Shown here in pieces: positions 50,816-61,845 of a stretch of DNA of 64,000 nucleotides. Origin of the DNA: Fasciolopsis buskii (Eukaryota; Platyhelminthes; Trematoda; Plagiorchiida; Fasciolidae); contig LUCM01005123.1 of the NCBI GenBank assembly GCA_008360955.1, forward strand, positions 1-64,000. The letters are read 5' to 3'. Within the stretch, counting starts at the first letter, position 1. Every line of letters begins with the position of its first letter. Both the position numbers and the translations under genes were made by a program. A model generated the notes under the pieces. The model saw nothing but the letters and a program-made list of their open reading frames with translations. It did not search any database and had not been told where the DNA came from.

Positions 50816-53800
50816 AGACGGCACACTGTGAATAAACACAAAACCAAGTCAAAAATTCCATAATTAAAAATTTTCTTCCTGGGCACACCAAATATTCTGT
50901 TGGTAATTTTCTTAAATTTTCTGACCTCACCTTTGAACATATCTTGAAACTGTCTCCAGACCGGGCATTACAAATACATCATATTGCGCTCAATTAATAA
51001 TCCAATCGGCGAAAAAGTGACTCTGTATTCTGGAAGTTACGATAACTTGAACAGCTTCCGGAAGTTCCCCGCGCAGAATGACTGTAGTTCACACTCATTT
51101 TCACTTTCCTCGTTGATTCAGTCACTCATCCAGCGCAATTTTTAGGTCGCCAACATAATCCATAATGGTGTAATTCCTGTCACACTCAGATGCATTCCGT
51201 ACTTTTCTATTCCTCACTTGATGCTTTGTATTGAAACGGAATAATTTATTTTTCTGCTAAACGAGTTACCTTTTGACAGTATCGCTACCTTGTCACTCAT
51301 TGACCACCTCATTCCAACCGAGTTTTGTTCAAATTTTTCTTGGTCTGTCTAGTCCTGTCTGGTTAACGTAATATGCCTTGGGCTAGGGTTAACTTCTGGA
51401 ATTGATCTGTTCACCACGACACCTTATTACCAGCTTCTAAGCTATCCCTGCCGGACCCTCAGTGTTTGCACCCATGCCTGCGCTGTCCTGATTTGCTCAT
51501 AGCTACAAGTCACAGTGAAACACCTAAGATTTATCAGATCGCTCACCGTTAAACAAGTGCTCTCATTTTATTCAAAGGAATGAATCCTTTCTCAACAGAC
51601 AAGCTGCGCTGATATTTGCATTGTATTCGGGCGGCAAATACATTTAAAACTTCCGTTTCATTACCCGGGTCTTTGTAAAATTACACGTTGGTGGTAAACT
51701 GGTTTGTGCTGCTTTGGGTAGTGAGTACAGTCATCTTGTCTTTGCCTGTAGCCAGAAGTCAAATCAATCGCTTTTAAATCGAAGGGAGTCTCAACAAGGC
51801 TTAAGACTCACGGAACCATTATGTGGGAGATAAAACAATAAATGACCTATAAACCAGAAATATTCTTTTCTACGCGGACACAAAACAGAGTGAAGCGGAA
51901 ACATGTCAGTATCTGAAAAACCAGCAAGGATATTCGCACCCCATTTTGCGTGAATATGTTCAGGAAGCTTGTGAACGGAATTTGCTGCTTTCTCATTCTA
52001 TTTAAACTAGCGTTTTGAATTCAAGCCCCATTTTGGGGAGAGTTTCACGAAGTCTCTGACCACTCCAGTTAGGTTCACACTCCAGCCTAAGCTGGATGCA
52101 CTTGTCTTAGGCAAGTTTTCAGTGTTTCGATGCGGAAAGTTTTCATTTTCACACAAAGCGGTCGATAAATACTGATGTTTTTCAGTGGATTAGTGAATCA
52201 AAAATAAGTATGCATTTTCCTCTGATAATCGATAATTGCAAACTGAGAGGAGGCTTCAAATAAACAACTGTGAACGAATTCCGGCAATGCAATAGTTCTG
52301 ACATGTTACAATAGATAATTCTACACAGGCTCAACACTTCCCCGATAACGACTGCAAGCGGTCTAGTCTGCAATGTGCAAAAGTGAAAGGAAATCTCAAG
52401 AGCTCGCTGCACTTAGGGGATCAGAATCACAGCGATCACAAACAACCTACGGGATACGGCATCGTTCACCGTACCTAGCATTGACTTGCACTGAATTAAT
52501 GGAATTACTGTCAACTGTTGGATGGGTAAATGGTGGATCAATTTAGATAATTCAGACTTGATTATCCATTTTCAAGTTTTTACGCAGGGACGAGTGGTGA
52601 GTACCACGGAGATCAATCTGAATTCTCAAAGTCGAACAAAACACCATGAGATATAATCATGATGTGCTGTTGGACATTTAGTCCCATCGAAGTGGGTGCT
52701 TACTGGAGCTCGTTATAACTTGTAGCAATGGCCGGTATTTAGGCAGTTATTAATGATGCGATTTTGTTGTCACGCTGACACAAATTATGGAAGATCTACT
52801 GAAATTCCGCCGCAATTCTTTGTCTAGCGCTTCCTTTCTCGACGCTGATCGTGTGCGGATTGCGATTTGGCTGTAAGCCCAGTTACTTCACCAGAATTAA
52901 TAAAGCTGTCTTTGTGAAACCTAAGCAAAGTGAATTGCCTATTTAGTTTGACTACCGTCAAGTACTCAATATCACGATATTCCAACCCGAAGTTCCAGAG
53001 CTCGAATCGAAGACGTCAGAGCATCGGCTCACAGAAGTCGCATTTCACAAACCTATGGAAATTTGTGTGGCACCAGCCGTCTTGAGTAGTCAACCAGCGT
53101 TGCCCAAGAAACTCATATCCCAAACTTTGTCACGAAATTACTCGCATCTTGAAAACGTCTGGGGTGTAATAGCAGAAAACCTAATGCCATGTTGTACGGA
53201 AGCACAGCAAACAGTACTGAGCGCCTAATTGCGGACATGAGTGGATTCGCTAATGTCACTGTGCTGTTAGATTACCTTGGTCTTTTTATTTACTTAATCC
53301 ATTTTCAGTCAACAAAACGCTCTTAATGACTGAAACAAGGTTACCTAGTGAACCATATTTCCGTAGGGGATGACAGAACACACATTACATCAACTCCAGG
53401 AAATTTGGTAGTTTTGATCAAAAGATATTAAAGAACAGTCAGTGTTTGAATAAGGGTGTCTTCCCTTTATTAGTGGAGTATGTTGTGACAATTTTATCAC
53501 CAATATCCAGGTTAGGACCCCGGTAGTTGGTTACAAATATCGGTCCTCATAAGATTCACTGACTCCTGCGGTGTTCGTTGTTCTTCGGGATCAGAATTAT
53601 TTGGAAGACTGGGTGAAATGATAGTTTGTCATTGTAAAAATTTAAGTGAACCGCAATTGTTTGATTACGACTAATTATGTTTGCTCGTGGCTGTCGGCAA
53701 GATCATTCCGTTAGCTGATATGGCTATAAAGTACCTGCATTACACACCATTGGGCAGATACTCAGCTACGGGTTTGTTTGTTTCGTTTTGCTGTGAATCG

Positions 53801-56059
53801 GAAATCCAAATCAGAGGGCAACAGTGCGGGATAACTGCTTGTCAAAACTGAAACTGCTTTTGAACTGTCATAGAAGTGAGCCGAAAATTTTCACTACCGA
53901 TGTGCTATTAATTCTGTTCATTATTTCACACTATTACTTAATGCAGGTCTCTCAGCTTTTGTTTTTCGGGTGGAAAAACATCATCAGACAATGAAACTGG
54001 TAACGAACACAATGACGATGTAATATTGATTCTTCCACCTGTGGTATACGGTGAATATCTCTGGGTGAAAATTTGAAACCAAGATCACACAGTTCTTCCA
54101 CAAACAGAAAGAATTAATATTATCTTCACTCTATCCATTTTGAACTACCCGCAGTGATTTATTCCTTAGTCATCCGGAAACAGTTTCATACTGATTTTAT
54201 ATCTTTCTGTTTTCTTCATCAAATACGTGAAAAAGCATAATATTCACAGGAAGGAAGCCGCATACAGCATGGGGCTGCTGAGTGACAAAAGCGAGTGGTC
54301 GTAAGACTATTTCGACCGCCGCTTTTTGGGTTGAAATGCCACTACGTTGACCGTCGGACCGTTACTGACCGCAGAACCTCCTGGTAGACCCGATGACTAG
54401 TGTTCTAGTCGCACAGGGAGACAGAGACAATTTACATCCGCCTCTCCACCGTCACACATACACACCTCCTCGTATCCTACACAAACTAACGCCGTGAATT
54501 CGGTTTCGCCAACGACATTGCAGTGCCAGGTTGCGCAGATAAAATTCATGGAACACCAGACAGTCACTATCCATTGCAGCATCTCGGATTGAATTTCGAT
54601 GCTCCTGGCGAATTTATTTGAAATAATGAAGAGCCATTCTTGACTGCGAAAGACTCACAGGGAGCTCCAATGTGTACACTGAAATACCTGTTGTAATTTG
54701 CGTCCTCAACAGAACAGGTGCGGTTGACATCCATTTTTGCGACCTCTGTTTATGCGATTAAAAGCTGTTTTCAACCACTCATTCTACCCTGGCCCCATCA
54801 ACAGCAAGTGACCTGTCCAAACCAGACATTTGGTTAGCACATTGATGGAGATGATCCAGTAGCACGCAACCTCTGTATGAATCTTTTTATAACAGGTGTA
54901 ACCTTTCTCAACTTATAGTATGCATTTTCCTCACTGCATGAATCATTTATTGAGTTATATCTCCTGAAATTCATTAGCTTGAATATGAGTCCATCAAAAC
55001 TAATTTCTTTACCAGCATGTGTTCCCCAAACAACCGATTAATTGAAAAATAAAACTAAGCAAATGCTTTGATTGTCGGTGATAATTGGAAGAGTGGCAAA
55101 AGTCATACTACTGACCTGAAACGTCGTCCTGACGTAGAACCGAACACGTGGCCCACTGACCCTTCGATAGAATCCAAACTCAGTTAGGGTCCGATAAACT
55201 TGTGCTCAATGCCTAGAAGAGTAATCGACTTTCCTAAAATAATTTAATGATTAGCTGAACAGTAAACAATTCCGGTCCTAGTTGAAAGATAACGAAATCG
55301 GTTAGCGCTCCAACACAATGTGCAATGACACAGTTACGCTGCAGACCTGCACTTGTTTGTGTTTGGCATGCCCCAGTGAGTTCAATAAGTCACGCTACTT
55401 CGAACTGACTCCTCTCCCTCCGCTGTTGCGGTGGTCTGACAATTTCACCCTGATCAACACCGAGGTTAAAACAGTTGAAATTCAAATCTGCTGAAATGTT
55501 CTGCACAAATAACAGTCATTCAACACATCGGCACTCCTGGTCGATGTTGCTGCAGCGTACGACCAAGTTTGCGTTCGTTCCAAGTCCTTGTATGACATGC
55601 GCATTTTATATTCCATCTTCCTGCTCTTAGTCTTTAATGATGTCAGGCATCTCATTTGAAACAATCGCATTTTTTCGGAGTTTTCCGAGCTGCGTCTGAT
55701 TAAATGGGAAACAGGATTTAATAATTATAGGCAGTTAAACTACGATTGAATTCATGTCATTACATCAATACAGCCCGCGAGATGTGGAAAGTTTACACTC
55801 CGTAGCCTCAGAAACAGCCCTGACGGAACCGATGACTATGACCGTGAAAGTTCGCGAGTCTAAAAACCAAACAAATACCCATTAGGTCAGATCTGACAAC
55901 AAGCCTGGTAACAACAAATTGCTGAATACCATTAAGATGTGACTGGCAAATTTGGGAGTCGGAATTTTAACATTTGATTCGCTGGACACTTAACCAATTT
56001 GACCACCTACAGCCAAATTTGTACACTAGAGTTTGATGGAAAATAAATATTCTACCCTA

Positions 56060-56260
56060 AAAATCACAGTATAGAATAAGTAGGATTGTATCGAAGATGC
56101 AACTGGCATTTCTCCCCCCCCGTCCTTTTGTTCTTGAAACACAAGTGCATGCCATTGTAATAAAGGTGGCAACACCCAGCTGAGGGCTGCCAAGTAAGAA
56201 AGATGACCGGTGGCGGGAGGATTGAGATCCACGACCGACCGGTGGAAAAGCCACCCAGTT
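56060..56260 (-). repeat. tRNA-derived SINE, family 2, copy B
   Basis: On the - strand the copy reads GGTCGTGGATCTCAATCCTC, then CCGCCACCGGTC, then TTGGCAGCCCTCAGC. This is the same order as the B box, CCACCGCC and CGGCAGCCCTCGGC of the copy at 57.5 kb. The far end contains a run of eight cytosines on the + strand near 56115-56122. The long - strand frame here (56026-56340) is a by-product of the repeat. Confidence 0.5.
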
Positions 56261-57500
56261 TTCTGCATTAGGAAAATGACACACTGAACATTATCAATTA
56301 CTCCACTTTCTGCCAGTGAAACGCTCGATTTAGCATTCAAAAAACCGTGTTACTCATGCTCAAAATAAGAGAGCTAACTAGAGTCTTTCCTAAAAAAACA
56401 CGGACGAGAATCCAAGCACGTAATGGTAAAACTCAAATGCCAAAATATGCAATTGAATACAGCAAAGATAACTCAACGGCTGAAAATCACGTTCCAGTTT
56501 GTTTGCAAGTAATTCGTGTTTATATCAACCAGATAGAAACGCCATTGGCGAAATGTATTTGGAACCGTGACCATCGCAGATGGTCCACTTTTCTTTTTCA
56601 TGAGCTGCCACCACTCTGATTGGCCGGTTGCAGCTGCAGGCTATAGAGAAACTGTACCGGAATGTGTCGCATGACTTGTAAGTAGGCTCATCACACAAGC
56701 CCAGACGGAGTACAGAGCTGTTATTTTCGCTATAAAGATAGCAATACTAAAGCCAGTCTCGGTGACCACAATACTCAAATTGGAAGCATGAAGCTCGAGG
56801 TGCCTACCCCTTAGTCCAGTGTGTAGTAATCAAAACGTCGGATCTACATGCACCTTGAACCCAAACGTTTGGCTTAGACCGCATGGGTAGCAGTGACTTT
56901 TGGAAAGCAACTTCGTAGGGTTTTACCCTCCTCCGCCACCAGAAAGTCAGTCCCACTTGACAGCATTTCTGTGGTCTGGTTTCCCTCCAGAAATTGCACA
57001 TATTCGTTGCATTACAGGTTAACGTTTTCACGTTGATGAAGAAAATCATACTGTAGGAATAATCCAACTATGATCATTTCTCAACCTCGGAATGACTCGG
57101 ACCCACACATGGTCGCGATCTTGGCATTTGTGCTGCCTGTGCTCTACCGGCTGGACTAAGAGGCCAGGCCAAATGGCGTCTGGGTATTTTACCTAGTGAT
57201 TAATGGTCCAAACTAGAAGTTATTTCTCAGCTGCACAACTTGATGAATATTAGTGTGAAGTCATGCATGCGCAAAGCAACGTGGGGCCATACTGACTGAT
57301 AAATAGTGACGCGACCAAAGTCCGTTGGCCGAAATTATCTGGAAACTAAAGTGTAATAAACAAAAGTTCGGCTAACTCGTGAACTAACTTTTTAGATATG
57401 ATCAGCATGAACGGGACTCACTGTTCTCCCAAGCAGTTTATTTGTTTGGTTCACGTTTTATAAGAGAACCGAATGGGAGATGAAAGACGAATAACACGTT

Positions 57501-57660
57501 CGCGGTGGTCAAACTAATAAGGTAATGGCGTTTGGACGTGAAGGTTACGGGTTCGAATCCCCCCACCGCCTATCAACTTCGCCACCCGGCAGCCCTCGGC
57601 CAGCCGCTTCCTCCTTCCTGAAAATTCGTATACATTGTTGTTTCATTGATAAAAAAGTAA
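57501..57660 (+). repeat. tRNA-derived SINE, family 2, copy A
   Basis: CGCGGTGGTC at 57501 pairs almost fully with the end of CCCCCCACCGCC (6 of 7 acceptor-like pairs), and GGGTTCGAATCCCC at 57549-57562 is a near-perfect B box. The anticodon arm does not form and the D-arm region is enlarged, so this is not a functional tRNA. It continues with CCACCCGGCAGCCCTCGGCC and ends in an A-rich tail (about 57645-57670). Confidence 0.62.
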
Positions 57661-57670
57661 AAGAAAAAGA

Positions 57671-60600
57671 CATTTCTTGTGTTGATGCTGCATTAGGACT
57701 CACATTTTCTCCAAGTTTGAATTTGCGAGACAAGACGACATACTGTCTGAAAGTCCACTGAGAATTTTGGCCACAAAAAACATTATTTGTCCGTTTAGCT
57801 TATGGTTGCTCAGCAATCTCTACTTTATAGGTCTCACTGGATTTGGCCTGCCATTCTCTTGCTGCCAAATCTTGTTGGCCATCCTGGACTCCAAGTGATC
57901 TTACCGTACTGGTAGATGTCCGACATCGATGGACTGACATCGATCCTACACGCTATTTTTACTGTCGTTCAACATCGAAAATCCAGTCAAGGCTGTTTAT
58001 TATTACTGATGGTCCAAACCCATCTTGGTTTTGTCAGACGTTTGAGAAGGAATGACATAGCGGAAAAGCTTTAGAAACCAGCTATTGGTTATGAGGTGTA
58101 CATTAACTTTTTATTTTCGAAAGGTGAATTCACCCTGATACTAATCCAGTTATATTGAAGCAAAACCAGCATTTCCTCAAACGGATCATTAGGTTTTAAA
58201 TCACGTGCGAAAACCAATAGTCCCAGTTTTATTTCACAGACCTAAACCCATTCGCTGAAAATATTCCGTACATGGCCGGTTCGTTCTTCTTTGGATAGTA
58301 AAGTAAGTCAAGTACGGCAGAAAAACAAACATGATAGGATCGAAAGAGATAGAAGCGGAAGGAACGCTTGATGCGAGTTCGACCTGCCAGTTCCCATATT
58401 GGGAAAACTATGGGAAATACGTAGAACATATAGAGCTTCAGCCCTAGATGCCACGGAGCACAGTACAGACACAGGTCTTAGGTGCTTCGAGGCTTTGTTC
58501 ACAGTTGCTGACGGCTACCCAGGCCGAGTCTACCTCAGATTATAGCTATCTGAATGTGGACTATAAACTGAATGCAACAGTGCATCGTTGATTCAGCTAT
58601 TGAACGACGCACTAACTGAGGGCGAGATCCAAAGCAAGACCTTCCATTAGCTGAATACAGAACACCAGGACTGTTAGCTAACAAAATTATGACAGTCAAG
58701 CAATCAGAGAAGACCGGTGTCCGTGGCAAAAATTTCGAGTAAACCAGTCACACTAACATTTAGAACGACTCCAAAAATAAAGACTTTCATCGGGAATCAA
58801 CATATTTAGCAATTTCAGCGCCTTTGAGTTATAGAGAGGTGGCCGTCTCTGCAAAAGGTCCCTTCAGTCTGCCCGCACCGAAAACTCTTTTGCTAGACCT
58901 GCCACCCCAATGAACTACACATCGGACAGTGACCTCACGTTTCCGTGTGACATCAGTCAGTCAACTCACCTTCCGCCCATTGGAGTGTTTATATTGGGTT
59001 TTTCACCATCAGCCGTTGTAACATTCAGATAACCTGATTGGCTCAGTCGTCTCAGCTGCAAGTCTTACAAAACTCTGATCAACTTGGATCCACAAAGTGG
59101 GCGTTCGCACAGCGCATGCGTTTTCACGTATCAAGAAACGCAGTGGACCACACAATTGGCATTTTTTTTATTGTGGTATGCGTAACTTGATAATCGTTTC
59201 TCATACGCTACTTGATGTCTAAATGTCATCTTGTAAATAGGCCAAAATCTTTCTCTTGGTCTTATGTCTGCAAGTTTGGCGTGACGACCAGTGATGTTAT
59301 AAAGTAAACAGGATTCAGCCTGTAACACTAACGTAGCTGCTGCCAGTAGGTTACCAAAAAAGTCGGATGATGGTCAGATAACTTAGTTAACAAAATTAGC
59401 ATCTGGCCAGTCGGCGAATTTTGATGATGTTTGGATATGAACGTCGCGAGTTCGACTCCCCTAGACGTCTGTTGCTTTCTTAACCGCAGAACTTGATTGA
59501 TGGCAACCCCTTCCTCAGAAGTAGTACTTTGTTTCGTACCAATGCTACATGAAATGGACGGGCAAAATTAAAAAAGAAGAGATTAAACTGGCCGTCCAAA
59601 CTATTTCTCGTATTGATTACACTTCTCAGAAGCACGTTTTCACCACAGAAGTGCATAAGAACTAGGAATACTAGACGAACGGAAAGAACTTTTTCGACGA
59701 TTTGTACTAGATTGTCTACAATCATACCCATGGTGCTTGTGTGACTAATATGTTCGGATTATTCCACTCCTTCATATGTTAACCCCATTTTATCCTTAGT
59801 ACTTTCGGTCATCCCAGTACACATTTATTGAGGTGTCAGTGTGATTCTGTCGCACACTCTAAGAAAAGTAAGCCAGGCCTAGTCATCAACACACACCAAC
59901 ACCTGTAGTTCATTATGAAGTAAATACCTTTGGCAGCCGTGAATCGTTGCCTGTTGTAGGCTAACCGCCAAGTAAACTGACGGACAAGCTGCACCTGAGA
60001 TAATCTGTCGAATCGTACCGCACTGCACTCCTACGGTCATTTTGTCATTCCCGGTCAAGAACACGCTTTGCTTTTGCATTTTACCATCAGAAGCACTGGT
60101 TACACGAAATGTACTGTACTATGGCATTCATGCACACTTTCTCCTTTTTACTTGGTGAATCGTGAAACCGGTACTAACATTAAGTCACTGGTTTGCAGCC
60201 GTCATAAGGTGGTACACCATGAATGAAAAGGCCGTAATCTTTAACCGCTATTTGACGCCTCCTATCCTTGCGAAGGCGAGGCTAATTTCCGCAGGCAAAA
60301 ACCCGAGTGAACCGTCTTCTAACGCAAGGTTCTGACTAGACCATAGAAAAGCCAAAACACCTGATGGAAAGTTCAGCAGATCAGATAACAAACTTTCGCA
60401 ACCAAGCTCAGCAAAAAGACGAAATTAGTAGAGCATACAAAGCTGATGAAACAGGCCATTTCGCGAAATCATTAGAATCGTTGATAATCACTAAACTAGA
60501 TATTTATCCATTCATCATGGAAATGATTTGTTATCGATTAGTAGATAAGATTGGTTATCGAATCGGTATAGGACCTCTGGATACAGTTAGACAGAACGAA

Positions 60601-61619
60601 CGATGTGTTACTGAAAATAGAACAAGTATGCCACTTCAGTCTTGTTATCGCCACAAACGTTTCAGTTTCAGGACTCCATGCACTTTCACTTATTTTCTAC
60701 AAGGTAACTTCTGCCCGATGGTTTTAAGCGCATGTTCATTGCTGAAATGTTGATCCGTGTGCCTATATAAGCCAGTCCAATAGCAACATGAAATTCCTCC
60801 TATCATTTGAAAACAGCCGTTAGTGACTTTTGATATTTTGCTGATAACAATGAGTTGTTTTCAAGGCCAAATCATTTGACTACTTGGTTATTGAAAACAA
60901 CTGTGTGAAAAAGTCACTATTCCTAGGCACAACAACACTCTCAGATCGTCCCGTGGAATAAATGTAAAAACAAACGTGATTGAACTCTGCAGTTTTGATT
61001 AAAATTTTGGGTACATGATGGCATTGTCACTGTTCGACTGAACCCGGAAAATCTTTGTGACAAGTGCAATACTTAGCATGACTTGATAAATTATTAGATT
61101 TTAAGAGGAAAGCTCACTCACAATGTCTATGGTCTACAAATGAGTCGAGCAAAACTGGATTTTGATGATTGAAATGGTACTCCAGACGAAATTTTCACTC
61201 AATTCGTCACTCAAGTATAAGTAGGAACGTTCTCCGGTTTTCAAAACGATTTACGAGAATCATTTCAACCAGAAGTATGTTATAAGAAGCAAGCCAAATC
61301 CTACAGCATCTTGCTATGCGCGTGCTAGAGAGTACGACCGTTTCACAATTCTCTGCCTAGCAATGTTTTGCATATCCCTTCATTTGTAATATTGCAAGTC
61401 AAACCTCAAAAGTTTGAGACGTCTCGATCGTAGCGCACATCTTGTTAATCGACACGTAACACCATATCAATCAGAATTCATGATTATATGCATGGAGTCA
61501 TGTGTCCTCAGCGACCTTCCCGCGTTTTATATAATTCACACAGGATTTAGATCAGCATTACGGTTTGACTGACAAGGTGAATCACAACTGTCTCTAATCT
61601 TCATACTAATTAACTCTAT
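57671..61619. other. No supported gene
   Basis: Besides the SINE copy at 59.4 kb, the frame at 60364-60753 (129 codons from an ATG) has a hydrophilic N-terminus and seven cysteines, but no recognisable family, signal peptide or splice context that I can support. Confidence 0.45.
59415..59560 (+). repeat. tRNA-derived SINE, family 2, copy D
   Basis: GATGTTTGGATATGAACGTC followed by GCGAGTTCGACTCCCC (about 59447-59462) parallels GGCGTTTGGACGTGAAGG/GGGTTCGAATCCCC of the 57.5 kb copy. The acceptor-like start is lost. The body beyond the B box is poorly conserved. Confidence 0.5.
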
Positions 61620-61845
61620 TGTGGGGATCAGCCACGGTGTTGATTTGGTTATTCAAACCATCAGTGTCATGACCGCTAGCGATTGTTGATGTTGATTTAT
61701 CATTTCCGAATTGCGGCTGACTGTAATTTAGCCGGACCGCATACCGTACTATACGCCTAACGCTCGGCGACATTTTATAAAATTCTAAAATTCGCCCTTG
61801 ATTTCGCCTAGTGGATAAATTGCAATAGCTATCGGCGCCGTGAAC
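61620..61845 (+). mobile_element. Weak candidate LTR with primer-site-like motif
   Basis: TGTGGGGATCAGCC at 61620 resembles an LTR start. TATAAAA lies at 61776-61782, and GGCGCCGTGAAC at 61834-61845 resembles the primer-binding region that follows a 5' LTR in many gypsy elements (GGCGCC core). The distance between the TATA motif and the GGCGCC motif is short, and no gag-like frame follows. A chance combination remains possible. Confidence 0.25.

Larger units (their letters stand above)
46984..56059. other. No supported gene
   Basis: A long stretch of short frames, one trinucleotide array and one diverged SINE. A GC-richer patch at about 54250-54600 contains the hairpin GACTAG-TGTT-CTAGTC at 54395-54410. 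No coding motif was recognised. Confidence 0.45.

Noticed and set aside
54397..54582. Cysteine-containing - strand frame, considered as a second secreted Cys-rich peptide
   Set aside because: The cysteines show no regular spacing, there is no convincing signal peptide, and the spacing of the 40.8 kb peptide is absent.
56026..56340. 104-codon - strand frame
   Set aside because: It lies over a tRNA-derived SINE copy; the open frame comes from the repeat.
57501..57572. Functional tRNA gene
   Set aside because: The acceptor-like pairing and B box are good, but the anticodon arm does not form and the D-arm region is enlarged. It is better explained as a SINE head.
60364..60753. 129-codon + frame from an ATG
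   Set aside because: No recognised domain, and its cysteines are irregularly spaced. Kept only as an unassigned frame in the note for that stretch.
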